A stretch of 64,000 nucleotides of DNA from Mycobacterium kiyosense (GTDB taxonomy: Bacteria > Actinomycetota > Actinomycetes > Mycobacteriales > Mycobacteriaceae): positions 5,394,001 through 5,458,000 of the forward strand of contig AP025179.1 of NCBI GenBank assembly GCA_021654635.1. Direction: 5' to 3'. This document shows, in pieces, positions 1 through 8,149 of this stretch. The notes beneath the pieces were generated by a model that saw only the letters and a list, made by a program, of their open reading frames with translations, did no database searches and was not told the DNA's origin. The position numbers and the translations under genes are program-made. The stretch's first letter is position 1. The number at the start of each line of letters is the position of its first letter.

Positions 1-184
1 CCTGGACCGCACGAATGTCAACGGAGGTGCCATCGCTCTCGGACACGCGCTCGGCTCCACCGGAACACGTCTGTTGACGACCCTGCTCCATGAGCTCGAC
101 CGACGCGGCGGACGGTATGGAGTCGAGACGATCTGCGAGGGCGGGGGCCTGGCCAACGCGACGTTGATCGAGCGGGTGCCCTGA
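1..184 (+). CDS. Thiolase (acetyl-CoA acyltransferase), C-terminal fragment
   Basis: Only the last 60 residues are in the window; the gene begins before position 1 and ends with TGA at 182-184. Visible thiolase landmarks are [17 protein letters not shown], which carries the conserved catalytic histidine of the GHP/GHALG loop, and near the end CEGGG, which carries the second catalytic cysteine of biosynthetic/degradative thiolases. It therefore belongs to the classical two-cysteine thiolases (acyl-CoA + CoA exchange, beta-oxidation type), unlike the SCP2-like thiolases at 3274 and 12684. It converges on the monooxygenase at 210 with a 25-bp gap. Substrate cannot be told from this fragment. Confidence 0.9.
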   Translation, partial: LDRTNVNGGAIALGHALGSTGTRLLTTLLHELDRRGGRYGVETICEGGGLANATLIERVP

Positions 185-209
185 CAAGACACGGCAAGCG
201 ATCGCAAAT

Positions 210-1769
210 CTACGACGTGCTGGCCTTCGCGCTGCGCAGCTCACTGTTCAACGCCGGCACAAAGGCTGTGACCGATGTCTTGGTCTCGAACCGGTAGTCG
301 TTGAGCGGGAAGGTCCTGCTTGCCCGCTTCGACTGCCGTCCCGAGGTGGGGCGGATGGCGGTGACGTCTCCATGTTGATCGAAGTAGTAGCTGTTGGCGG
401 CGGCGCAGTTGTTGGTGAACCACAGTGACGTAGTCATCTTGCTTGCGACGACCCGGTGGTAACGCTCGGTCGCTTCCCGCGTCACCTCGACCGCCGTCGC
501 GCCGCGCCGGCGTGCTTCCTGAATGACGCGGACGATGTGGCGACCGCCGTTTTCGACCATCACGTGGTAGGCACCCCCCGTCCCCCCGTACGGGCCGTAG
601 ATCATGAAATGGTTGGGCAGGCCGGGCATCGTGATCGACTCGTAGGCCTGGTAGCGCTCACGTTCGAAGTAGTCGGCAAGGTTGAAACCATTTCGCCCCA
701 CCACGGGTGACCGACGGTAAACCTCGGGTGAGAACGCCATGTGGAAACCCGTGGCCAGGACAATCGCGTCGACGGGGCGGTCCTTGCCGTCGACGGTGCG
801 GATGCCCTCGGGCGTGATCTGTTCGATCGTGTCCGTCACCAGATCGACATTGTCGCGTTCGAACGCCGCGAGATAGGTGTTGCTGAAGCTCGGCCGTTTA
901 CAGGCGAAGCCGTAGTCCGGCGTCAATTGCCGGCGCAGCACGGGATCGCAGACTGATCGTTCGAGATGGTCACGCGCCGCGCGCTCGATGCGATGGGCGA
1001 ACCACGGCGCCTTGGCATGGTGGACGGGCAGTTTGATGGTGAACAGCTCCGAGAGCGCGGTGACGATGCGGTTGCCGAGGCGCGTCGCCAGGGGCACCCG
1101 GGTGAACAGGTCCTTCATCCACGGCGGGATGTCTGGATCGAACTTCTTCAGCACCCAGATCGGAGTGCGCTGGTACACGTCCAGGTGGGCGACCTGAGAA
1201 GCGATGGCCGGCACGATCTGCAGCGCACTCGCACCTGTACCGACCACCGCGACCCGCTTGCCGGCGATGTCGTAGTTCTCATCCCATGTGGTCGAGTGCA
1301 TGATTTTGCCGCGGAACTCGCCGATTCCGTCGATCTGGGCGGGCTTGGGCTCGGGGAATACTCCGATCGCACTCACCACGTACCGGGTGGTTATCTCCCG
1401 GGTCCCGTTGAGCACCACCCGCCAAACGTGCTCCTGCTCGTCCCAGGTCCGTGACGACACCGACGTGCGCAGTTCGATGTGCGGCTGCAGACCGTATCGA
1501 TCGACCATGCCGCGCAGGTACGCCCTGACTTCCGCCCCGGGGGCGAACACCCGCGACCAGCCCGGGTTGGGATCGAAGCTGAACTGGTAGGCCATTGCCG
1601 GGATGTCGACGGCGACCCCCGGATATCGGTTTGCGTGCCAGACACCGCCAACTCCGTCAGCGCGGTCGACGATCTTGAAGTCGGTGATTCCTGCCTCGCG
1701 CAATGCGATACCGACGCCGATTCCCCCGATCCCGGCTCCGATGACAAGAACCTCGTGGTCGGGCGTCAT
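210..1769 (-). CDS. Baeyer-Villiger flavin monooxygenase
   Basis: Predicted FAD/NADPH monooxygenase of 519 aa. The FAD-binding Rossmann motif (IGAGIGGIG) lies near residue 11. The Baeyer-Villiger fingerprint FxGxxxHxxxW[PD] is present as FRGKIMHSTTWD, followed by the NADPH-binding motif GTGASA. An ATG exists at 1781, but the ATG at 1769 is chosen because it overlaps the stop of the upstream hydrolase gene as ATGA (1766-1769), implying translational coupling. Pairing with an esterase fits the usual logic: the monooxygenase inserts oxygen next to a ketone and the esterase opens the resulting ester or lactone. The pair resembles EthA/MymA-type enzymes with LipR-like partners in mycobacteria; the ketone substrate is unknown. 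Confidence 0.88.
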   Translation of the reverse strand: MTPDHEVLVIGAGIGGIGVGIALREAGITDFKIVDRADGVGGVWHANRYPGVAVDIPAMAYQFSFDPNPGWSRVFAPGAEVRAYLRGMVDRYGLQPHIELRTSVSSRTWDEQEHVWRVVLNGTREITTRYVVSAIGVFPEPKPAQIDGIGEFRGKIMHSTTWDENYDIAGKRVAVVGTGASALQIVPAIASQVAHLDVYQRTPIWVLKKFDPDIPPWMKDLFTRVPLATRLGNRIVTALSELFTIKLPVHHAKAPWFAHRIERAARDHLERSVCDPVLRRQLTPDYGFACKRPSFSNTYLAAFERDNVDLVTDTIEQITPEGIRTVDGKDRPVDAIVLATGFHMAFSPEVYRRSPVVGRNGFNLADYFERERYQAYESITMPGLPNHFMIYGPYGGTGGAYHVMVENGGRHIVRVIQEARRRGATAVEVTREATERYHRVVASKMTTSLWFTNNCAAANSYYFDQHGDVTAIRPTSGRQSKRASRTFPLNDYRFETKTSVTAFVPALNSELRSAKASTS

Positions 1770-2650
1770 TTCGCCACACAACTTTGCACGAACCGGCCGA
1801 TAGCCTCAATGGCTTCCTGCGCCTCTGGGAGTTCGTGGGCAAAAAGTTGGTATACGTGCACCATCTCGTAGGCGACCTGCAGATCCACGCTGACCCCAGC
1901 GCCACGTGCCCGCTCGGCGACCCGGACGGCGTCGGCCAACAGAATGTCACTGGTGCCGACCTGAACGAGAAGCGGCGGCAGCCCCTTCAGGTCGCCGAAC
2001 AGCGGCGAGGCGCGCACATCACGCGGATCAGCTCCGGCCAGGTAGCCCGCAACCATTTGCTCCGCCGACTCGCGCGAGCTGACCGGGTCGGCTTCGGCGA
2101 ACAATTCGATCGTGTCACCGGAAAGGGTGAGATCGGCGAACGGGGACAGCAACACCGCGCAGGCTGGCAGCGGATCCCCGGCGTCACGCAGACCGACCAG
2201 CGCGGCCAGCGCCAACCCGCCGCCCGCGGAATCACCGGCTAACACAAGGTGATCCGGATCGGCGCCGTGGTTCAGGAGGGCGTGATACGCGGCGAGGACG
2301 TCGTCGTAGGCCGCGGGGAACGGTCGTTCTGGGGCCAGCGAGTAGTCCAGCAGCAGGACGCGCGCGCGGGCGGTTCGCGCGATCCTGGCCCCGAGATCGG
2401 CGTAGCCCGCCGAGGAACCCAACATGAATCCGCCCCCGTGCAGATACAGCAGTGTTGCCGGCCCGGGCTCGCCTACTTCGACCTGCCTGCCCGGGACCCC
2501 GCCGACGACCACATCCTTCACCACCGCGTCGGGTGCCGGCCCTGGCAGCATCCGGTCGAACCCCTCGCGCATCCCGGCCAGGTCGACACCGCCTCCGTGC
2601 CATGCCCCATAGGCGGCGGTGGCTATGGCATTCACCCGCTTTGACACCAC
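1766..2650 (-). CDS. Alpha/beta-hydrolase (HSL-family esterase)
   Basis: 294 aa, cytosolic, no signal peptide. The hormone-sensitive-lipase-family oxyanion motif HGGGF (about residue 90) and nucleophile motif GDSAGGG (about residue 160) are both clear, so it should hydrolyse short- to medium-chain esters. It is first gene of a two-gene leftward operon with the Baeyer-Villiger monooxygenase, whose start overlaps its stop; it probably hydrolyses the ester product of that enzyme (inference). A 26-bp imperfect palindrome sits 46 bp upstream of the start and probably controls the operon. The upstream divergent gene belongs to a DUF35-thiolase-P450 operon, suggesting one shared catabolic cluster. 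Confidence 0.88.
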   Translation of the reverse strand: MVSKRVNAIATAAYGAWHGGGVDLAGMREGFDRMLPGPAPDAVVKDVVVGGVPGRQVEVGEPGPATLLYLHGGGFMLGSSAGYADLGARIARTARARVLLLDYSLAPERPFPAAYDDVLAAYHALLNHGADPDHLVLAGDSAGGGLALAALVGLRDAGDPLPACAVLLSPFADLTLSGDTIELFAEADPVSSRESAEQMVAGYLAGADPRDVRASPLFGDLKGLPPLLVQVGTSDILLADAVRVAERARGAGVSVDLQVAYEMVHVYQLFAHELPEAQEAIEAIGRFVQSCVAK

Positions 2651-2695
2651 CAGTCATCACTTCCTTCGTCCAGGGCGGTCGCCGCCACGCACCAG

Positions 2696-2721
2696 AATGA
2701 GCAAACCATAGTTTGTTCATT
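2696..2721. promoter_or_regulatory. 26-bp imperfect palindrome, probable TetR-type operator
   Basis: Left arm AATGAGCAAACCA and right arm TAGTTTGTTCATT are reverse complements except for two symmetric mismatched pairs. It lies 46 bp upstream of the esterase start and about 150 bp upstream of the rightward DUF35 operon, in the only divergent region of the cluster. Length and symmetry fit the operator of a dimeric repressor such as TetR. The regulator is not in this window. A related half-site (GTTTGTT) recurs at 2800-2806. Confidence 0.6.
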
Positions 2722-2789
2722 GAGGGCAAGAGGTCTCCAAGAAATGCCCGGTCCGAGGTTTGGTTTTGATCTGCTGGCTTAGCCTTTAG

Positions 2790-2819
2790 TTGACTTTATG
2801 TTTGTTTAAAAGCTAACGT
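2790..2819 (+). promoter_or_regulatory. Candidate promoter of the DUF35-thiolase-P450 operon
   Basis: TTGACT at 2790-2795 resembles a -35 element and TAACGT at 2814-2819 a -10 element, with 18 bp between them. The stretch 2780-2815 is much more AT-rich than its surroundings. The first gene starts at 2870 after a GAGGGAGGA ribosome-binding site. Only a sequence match. Confidence 0.35.
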
Positions 2820-2869
2820 GCCCTCAGGCACTCACCCCGAGGGCCCGTTCGAGGGAGGACAGCGCGTCC

Positions 2870-3277
2870 GTGCCTGCTTCGCCCACCCATAAGAGTGCCG
2901 CCCCGGCACCCGACCCGCGCCCGGTCATCCGCGTCCACGGCGATTTCGCCATGGTCGCTGGCGTGCGTTGCATCGCTTGCGGGCATCCCCTGATCGAGCA
3001 GGTGGACGCCTGCCCGGTGTGCCGCGCGCGGGTGAGCCGGGACAATTTCGGGCCCGGCGGCACCGTATTCGCCGCAACCGTCCTGCGCATCGCCCTGCCC
3101 GAACGCCCGCCGCCCTACGGCCTCGCCTACGTGGATCTCGACGGCGGTCCCCGCATCCTGGCCCATGGCTACGCCGACCGCGACACCTGCAGACCGTTGG
3201 CACCCGGGGACCGGGTGCGACTGACCGGGCAGACCGCCCTCGGCGATCCGCTCGTCGAGCTCGAAACTCCGCTATGA
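2870..3277 (+). CDS. DUF35 OB-fold zinc-ribbon protein (thiolase partner)
   Basis: 135 aa. A rubredoxin-like zinc ribbon with two CxxC pairs (CIACGHP and CPVC, about residues 34-52) is followed by an OB-fold region, the arrangement of DUF35/ChsH2-type acyl-CoA-associated proteins. These bind the acyl-CoA substrate and form a complex with a thiolase-like partner; in M. tuberculosis the ChsH2 DUF35 domain docks on the aldolase Ltp2 in steroid side-chain degradation. GTG start at 2870 is preceded by GAGGGAGGA at 2851-2859. The stop overlaps the start of the thiolase at 3274 (ATGA), strongly implying that the two proteins work together. Confidence 0.85.
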   Translation: MPASPTHKSAAPAPDPRPVIRVHGDFAMVAGVRCIACGHPLIEQVDACPVCRARVSRDNFGPGGTVFAATVLRIALPERPPPYGLAYVDLDGGPRILAHGYADRDTCRPLAPGDRVRLTGQTALGDPLVELETPL

Positions 3278-4404
3278 GACCGGCGATATGGGGCGTTGGC
3301 ACAACGTCGTTCGGCAAGCAACCGGGCCGGTCGGCGGGCGCACTGGTCCGCGAGGCGGTGCACGAGGCCTTCGCCGATGCCGACGTCACCGAAGTGGACG
3401 CGGTTTACGCCGGCACCGTATTCGGGGCGCCCGGGTCGACACAGCGCGCGCTGCAAACCACCGGGGTGATCGACGTTCCGATCGTCACCGTCGAGAACGC
3501 CTGCGCCAGCGGCACAACGGCGTTCCACGAGGCCGCTCAGGCGGTCTCGACCGGGCGCTACGAACGGGTGCTGGCCCTCGGGTTCGAGACCATGACGACC
3601 CAGTTCGCGACCGCGATCGTTCCCGAGGAAACCGACCGCGAAGGCCGAACCGGCCTGGCGATGCCGGGGATCTACGCGATGGCCGCGAGCCGTTACGTCG
3701 CGGAGTTCGGCGTCACCCCGGCCCAACTCGCGGCCGTCGCGGTCAAGAACCGCCGCCACGGCGCCGCCAACCCCAGGGCACAACACGGCAGCGTGGTCAC
3801 CGCGCAGGAGGTCCTGGCCTCGCGCATGATCGCCGACCCGCTGACCCTGCTGCAGTGCTGCTCGATCTCCGACGCCGCGGCGGCGGCGGTTATCGGACCC
3901 CCCAGGCACGATCGGGAGGTCCTGCTGCGCGGCAGTGCCTTGTGTTCCGGCGGACTCTGGGACCACCGCTGCACCCGTGTGTGGGGGTGGAACCTCATCA
4001 ACCGGACCGCCGAGCTGGCCTACCAGACTGCCGGGATCGGGCCCGAGGACGCAGACCTGTTCGAAGTGCATGACGCGTTCACCATCGGGGAGATCGTCAC
4101 GGTGGAAGCCCTGGGGCTAGCGAAGCTCGGTGACGGGGCCCAGCTAGCCGTCGACGGCACCAGCGCGCTCGGCGGCCGCTCCCCAGTGAACCCATCCGGC
4201 GGACTGCTGGCCAGGGGCCACCCGCTCGGCGCCACCGGGCTCGCGCAGGTTGCGGAGGCGGTCTGGCAGCTGCGCGGCCGGGCCAGGAACCGCCAGGTCG
4301 ACGGGGCCCGGCTCGCTGTCGTCGAAACCATGGGCGGCGGCGCCGCCGGCGTGGACGGCAACGGATGCGTGGTTGCGGTTCTGGAAGGGGTTGGACCGAC
4401 GTGA
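3274..4404 (+). CDS. SCP2-type thiolase-like protein, possible aldolase
   Basis: 376 aa. ATG at 3274 overlaps the DUF35 stop. Thiolase-fold landmarks: nucleophile cysteine in ENACASG (about residue 85), and the histidine of GHPLGATG near the C-terminus. The position that reads HDCF in SCP2-type thiolases reads HDAF here, and there is no C-terminal CxG motif (the region reads METMGGG), so the second cysteine used for Claisen chemistry appears to be missing. With its DUF35 partner this resembles Ltp2-like proteins that perform retro-aldol cleavage of steroid side chains rather than thiolysis. The assignment as aldolase is inference. A P450 follows with GTGA overlap. Confidence 0.82.
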   Translation: MRPAIWGVGTTSFGKQPGRSAGALVREAVHEAFADADVTEVDAVYAGTVFGAPGSTQRALQTTGVIDVPIVTVENACASGTTAFHEAAQAVSTGRYERVLALGFETMTTQFATAIVPEETDREGRTGLAMPGIYAMAASRYVAEFGVTPAQLAAVAVKNRRHGAANPRAQHGSVVTAQEVLASRMIADPLTLLQCCSISDAAAAAVIGPPRHDREVLLRGSALCSGGLWDHRCTRVWGWNLINRTAELAYQTAGIGPEDADLFEVHDAFTIGEIVTVEALGLAKLGDGAQLAVDGTSALGGRSPVNPSGGLLARGHPLGATGLAQVAEAVWQLRGRARNRQVDGARLAVVETMGGGAAGVDGNGCVVAVLEGVGPT

Positions 4405-5627
4405 TCACCAGGGTGGACGACAATCTGCTCTCACCGGCGAACGTGGCCGATCCGTATCCGGCGCTCGCACAGCTGCTGGCAGAGGGCCCAGTTCGATGGA
4501 GCAACGCGCACGAAGCCTGGATGGTGCTCGGCCACGCGAGCCTAATTCAGGCGCTGCGGGACGGCAGCCTGTCATCCGACCGGGTCATGCCCGTGTTCGA
4601 GACCCAGCTGTCACCCGAGGCCAGACAGCAGCGGGCCCCCACTTTCGAGGTTCTCCGCCATTGGATGGTGTTCAACGACCCGCCGAATCACACCCGACTG
4701 CGCGCACTGGTCAGCCGGGCCTTCACCCCACGCTCAATCGAGCGCCTTACGCCCAGAATCGAGCAGATCGTCGCCGACACCCTCGACGAGTTGCAGGACC
4801 GGGGCACTGTCGACCTGATCCGCGACTTCGCCTTTCCGATCCCGGCCATCGTCATCGCGGAGTTGCTCGGCGTCCCCGTCGCGGATCGCGACCTGTTCAA
4901 AGATTGGTCCGACTGCATCATGACGTTGGTCTTCGGCGGATCCACTACCGTCGACCGGCGTGAACGCGGCCAGGACGGGTTGCTCGAACTGGGAGCCTAC
5001 CTGCGGTCGCGCGTCGCGGACGCCCGTTCCGGCCGCGCGGACAACATGCTGGGCATGCTGGCGACCGCCCAAGATGGTGACGACACCCTGACCGAGGACG
5101 AAATCGTCGCCACCTGCACACTGCTGCTGTTTGCCGGACATGAGACGACGACGAACCTGATCGGAAACGGCGCCCGCGCATTGCTGGAGCATCCCGCCGA
5201 GTTGGTCCGTTTCCGAACCGATCCGGGCGTCGCCCGCACTGCCATTGAGGAGATCCTGCGCTTCGACGGCCCCTCGAAGGTGGAAGTCCGCCGAGTCGTG
5301 CGACCCGTGAGCTTGGGCGGATGCGAGCTGCGAGAAGGCCAGCAGGTCCTGTTGCTGCAAGCCGCCGCCAACCGCGATCCCGACCAGTTCGATAACCCCA
5401 CCCTGTTCGATCTCACGCGTTACCCGAACCGCCATGTCGGCTTCGGGTTCGGCCTGCACCACTGCCTGGGTGCGTCGCTTGCCCGGCTCGAGGGCGCGAT
5501 CGCGCTGCGGAGGCTCTTCGAGCGCTTCCCTGCACTAGCGCCCGCAGGCCCGGACCCGACGTGGCACCCCGTGCTCATCAGCCGGGGCATGTCGTCCTAC
5601 CGCGTCAATCTCGGCCACCCACGATAA
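4401..5627 (+). CDS. Cytochrome P450
   Basis: 408 aa soluble bacterial P450. Visible motifs: I-helix oxygen-binding AGHETTTN (about residue 250), K-helix ExxR as EILR, and the heme-ligand loop FGFGLHHCLGASLARLE near residue 353 with the cysteine ligand in HHCLG. GTG at 4401 is chosen because it overlaps the thiolase stop as GTGA; an upstream in-frame ATG at 4365 would lie inside the thiolase. Third gene of the DUF35-thiolase operon, so it probably hydroxylates the same lipid or sterol-like substrate. No ferredoxin or reductase gene is adjacent. CYP family not assigned. Confidence 0.92.
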   Translation: MITRVDDNLLSPANVADPYPALAQLLAEGPVRWSNAHEAWMVLGHASLIQALRDGSLSSDRVMPVFETQLSPEARQQRAPTFEVLRHWMVFNDPPNHTRLRALVSRAFTPRSIERLTPRIEQIVADTLDELQDRGTVDLIRDFAFPIPAIVIAELLGVPVADRDLFKDWSDCIMTLVFGGSTTVDRRERGQDGLLELGAYLRSRVADARSGRADNMLGMLATAQDGDDTLTEDEIVATCTLLLFAGHETTTNLIGNGARALLEHPAELVRFRTDPGVARTAIEEILRFDGPSKVEVRRVVRPVSLGGCELREGQQVLLLQAAANRDPDQFDNPTLFDLTRYPNRHVGFGFGLHHCLGASLARLEGAIALRRLFERFPALAPAGPDPTWHPVLISRGMSSYRVNLGHPR

Positions 5628-5687
5628 GCATTGGCGATAAGCGGGCCGACGCGAACCGCCACGACCCGAAAACCCTAGCGACGATGC

Positions 5688-7025
5688 TTACCGCGTACCG
5701 GCCTGCTGCGGCCGCACCGCGCGGCGCCGCCGCGTCCCCTGCCGCGCACCGGAGTCACCGACCGGACCCTGAACACGATGTCCCCGAACAGGTTTGCGCC
5801 CTCGCGCCGCCGACGGCCGGCTCCTGGCCGGCTGACTGGGCGCGACTGCGGGCGGATATGCCGGCATGGCGACCTCACCGACCAGCACGTGCACCGACTC
5901 CGAATCGGCCGTAACTTGTTGCGGGCGAACGTCGATGCCGGCCTTACGCATCAGCGACTGCTGGTCGCGACGTTGTTCGGGCAGCACCACGGTGACCACG
6001 TCACCGGCATTGCCGGCCCGCGCGGTGCGACCGGAGCGGTGCAGGTAAGCCTTGTGGTCAGCCGGCGGGTCCACATGGACGACCAGTTCCACGTCGTCGA
6101 CATGCACGCCGCGCGCCGCGATGTCGGTGGCGACCAGGACGCGGGCCTCGCCGCTGCTGAACGCCGCCAGGTTGCGGTCGCGAGCGGGTTGAGAAAGGTT
6201 GCCGTGCAAGTCAACTGACGGAACACCGGACTGGGTGAGCTGCTTGGCGAGCTTGCGCGCCTGATGCTTGGTGCGCATGAACAACACTCGGCGACCGGTG
6301 CCGGAGGCCAGTCGGTGCACGAGTTCCTTCTTGGCCTCGGCACCGGTGACGTGGAACACGTGGTGGGTCATCGCGGCCACCGGCGACTCGGCGGAATCGA
6401 CACTGTGTGTCACCGGGGTGTTCAGGAAACGCCGCACCAGCTTGTCGACGCCGTTGTCCAGGGTCGCCGAGAACATCATGCGTTGGCCACCCGTCGGTGT
6501 CGCCGCCAGGATTCGGGTAACCGACGGCAGGAAACCCAGGTCGGCCATGTGGTCGGCTTCGTCGAGCACGGTCACCTGGATTTTGTCCAGGCTGAGCAGG
6601 CGCTGCTTCATCAGGTCTTCCAGGCGGCCCGGGCACGCGACGACGATGTCGATGCCGGCCCGCAGCGCCGCCACCTGGCGGCCCTGCGGCACGCCGCCGA
6701 AGATCGTGGTGACCTTCAGGCCGTGAACGGCCGCCAACGGCTGCAGGACAGCGGCGATCTGAGTGGCCAGTTCACGGGTGGGCGCCAGGATCAAACCGGC
6801 CGGGCCGGACGAACGACGGGCGCCGGCCAGCCGCTCGACCAGCGGGATACAAAACGCCAGCGTCTTTCCGCTGCCGGTCTTGCCGCGACCAAGCGCGTCG
6901 TGCCCGGCCAGGGTGTCTGGCAGGGTCGCGACCTGGATTGGGAACGGTGAGGAGATGCCGCGGGCCGACAGCGCACGGACGGTCGCTTCGCCGACACCGA
7001 GTTCGGCGAAAGAAGGTGTGGTCAT
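5688..7025 (-). CDS. rhlE: DEAD-box ATP-dependent RNA helicase (RhlE-like)
   Basis: 445 aa. Motifs in order: Q motif (FPIQ), Walker A GRGKTGSGKT, PTREL, DEAD box VLDEADHM, SAT motif (SATLD), and the C-terminal RecA domain with HRSGRTARAG. The tail after residue about 390 is rich in Arg, Pro and Ala, a typical RNA-binding extension. It matches the mycobacterial RhlE-type helicase (Rv3211 in H37Rv), which sits elsewhere in that genome. It unwinds RNA duplexes in ribosome assembly or RNA decay. It converges on the P450 gene. The 236 bp upstream (7026-7261) hold no gene and could be a long 5' leader, as is common for RNA helicases. Confidence 0.9.
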   Translation of the reverse strand: MTTPSFAELGVGEATVRALSARGISSPFPIQVATLPDTLAGHDALGRGKTGSGKTLAFCIPLVERLAGARRSSGPAGLILAPTRELATQIAAVLQPLAAVHGLKVTTIFGGVPQGRQVAALRAGIDIVVACPGRLEDLMKQRLLSLDKIQVTVLDEADHMADLGFLPSVTRILAATPTGGQRMMFSATLDNGVDKLVRRFLNTPVTHSVDSAESPVAAMTHHVFHVTGAEAKKELVHRLASGTGRRVLFMRTKHQARKLAKQLTQSGVPSVDLHGNLSQPARDRNLAAFSSGEARVLVATDIAARGVHVDDVELVVHVDPPADHKAYLHRSGRTARAGNAGDVVTVVLPEQRRDQQSLMRKAGIDVRPQQVTADSESVHVLVGEVAMPAYPPAVAPSQPARSRPSAARGRKPVRGHRVQGPVGDSGARQGTRRRRAVRPQQAGTR

Positions 7026-7261
7026 ATCAAAGTGCTTTCACGTCTGGATGCGCCGATCGTGGCGCAGCTTGGCGAGATTGCCGGTGGGCAAAATCGATCG
7101 CCGTAAGAGAGCCGATGCGGGTGCACGGACAGCTACGTTCAATGGCTTCGGGGGCCGGGGAGAGAACGGTGTACGCGGAGGCGATTGTCACGCGTAACGC
7201 TTGTTGCCCACCCTATCACGGGGTGGCCGGGCATCCCGAATCGTCGGTGCGGGCATCCAGT

Positions 7262-8020
7262 TCAGGCAACAGCCACCTCGGCGGCCCGGTCTTGCGGTTC
7301 CTTCCGGTATCCGCGGCTGTGCAACAGATTTGCCGCCGCCACCGCCACACACATGGCAGCCGGAACCACCAGCGCATACCCCCCGATCCGGGCACCGATC
7401 AGCAACCCCGCGATGGCACCGACCAAGAACAGCAACAGCGTCACCGAAAGGATTGCGGCCTTCCACTTCTCGATTCCGTGCTCGCGACTGCGGCCCAGCA
7501 TCAGCCCGAGATCGGTGACGGTGCCGGTGAAGTGGGTGGTGCGCACGGCCATGCCGCGGAAACTCGACGTCAGCGCGTTCTGCAGGCCAAGGGCGGTGGC
7601 AGCGAAAAACGCTTGCGCCGCGGCCAGTTCCACGCCGAACGACTCGATCTGCGTCCTGACGAAGGGTTCCTCGACGCCCAGTGCAGCCAGCAGCAACAGT
7701 CCAGCCTCAAGCGTCAGCACTACCGCATGTCGGCGTCCGGTGATGCCGTCGGTGGGTGCCAGTAGCGCCCCGGCCATCGTCGCGCCGGCCAGGAATCCGA
7801 TCAGGATCGCAGCCAGCATGTGGCCTTCGTACAACCACGGGTTGGCGGTGTTCATCCCGATCTGCGTGGTGACAGCGGTGAGATTGCCGACCGGGAAGGC
7901 CAGGATCAGCAGCGCGACCGCATTGACGAATCCCGCGATCAGCGCCAGGACCGCACTGTAGGCGAGCATCTGCGCACGAGGAGGATGCCCGTCCGCGCGG
8001 GCCGGATTGGGCTGCGGCAT
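7262..8020 (-). CDS. DUF1275 (YoaK-family) membrane protein
   Basis: 252 aa integral membrane protein with about six hydrophobic segments. The stretch GLQNALTSSFRGMAVRTTHF followed by TGTVTDLG is characteristic of DUF1275, whose function is unknown. Start ATG at 8020. A 129-bp gap separates it from the desaturase gene upstream on the same strand; a separate promoter is possible in this unusually AT-rich gap (8105-8150). Confidence 0.85.
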   Translation of the reverse strand: MPQPNPARADGHPPRAQMLAYSAVLALIAGFVNAVALLILAFPVGNLTAVTTQIGMNTANPWLYEGHMLAAILIGFLAGATMAGALLAPTDGITGRRHAVVLTLEAGLLLLAALGVEEPFVRTQIESFGVELAAAQAFFAATALGLQNALTSSFRGMAVRTTHFTGTVTDLGLMLGRSREHGIEKWKAAILSVTLLLFLVGAIAGLLIGARIGGYALVVPAAMCVAVAAANLLHSRGYRKEPQDRAAEVAVA

Positions 8021-8149
8021 AGCTGCCCTCTACCCGCCGACCGCGTCCACACAAACCCTGCGCCGCGCCGTCGAACTCCCTCGCTGCTCCCGGAATCGTT
8101 AGGCGGCAATGGTTTACGATGAAGTTAGGAGTTTTATCTGAACACGCGA

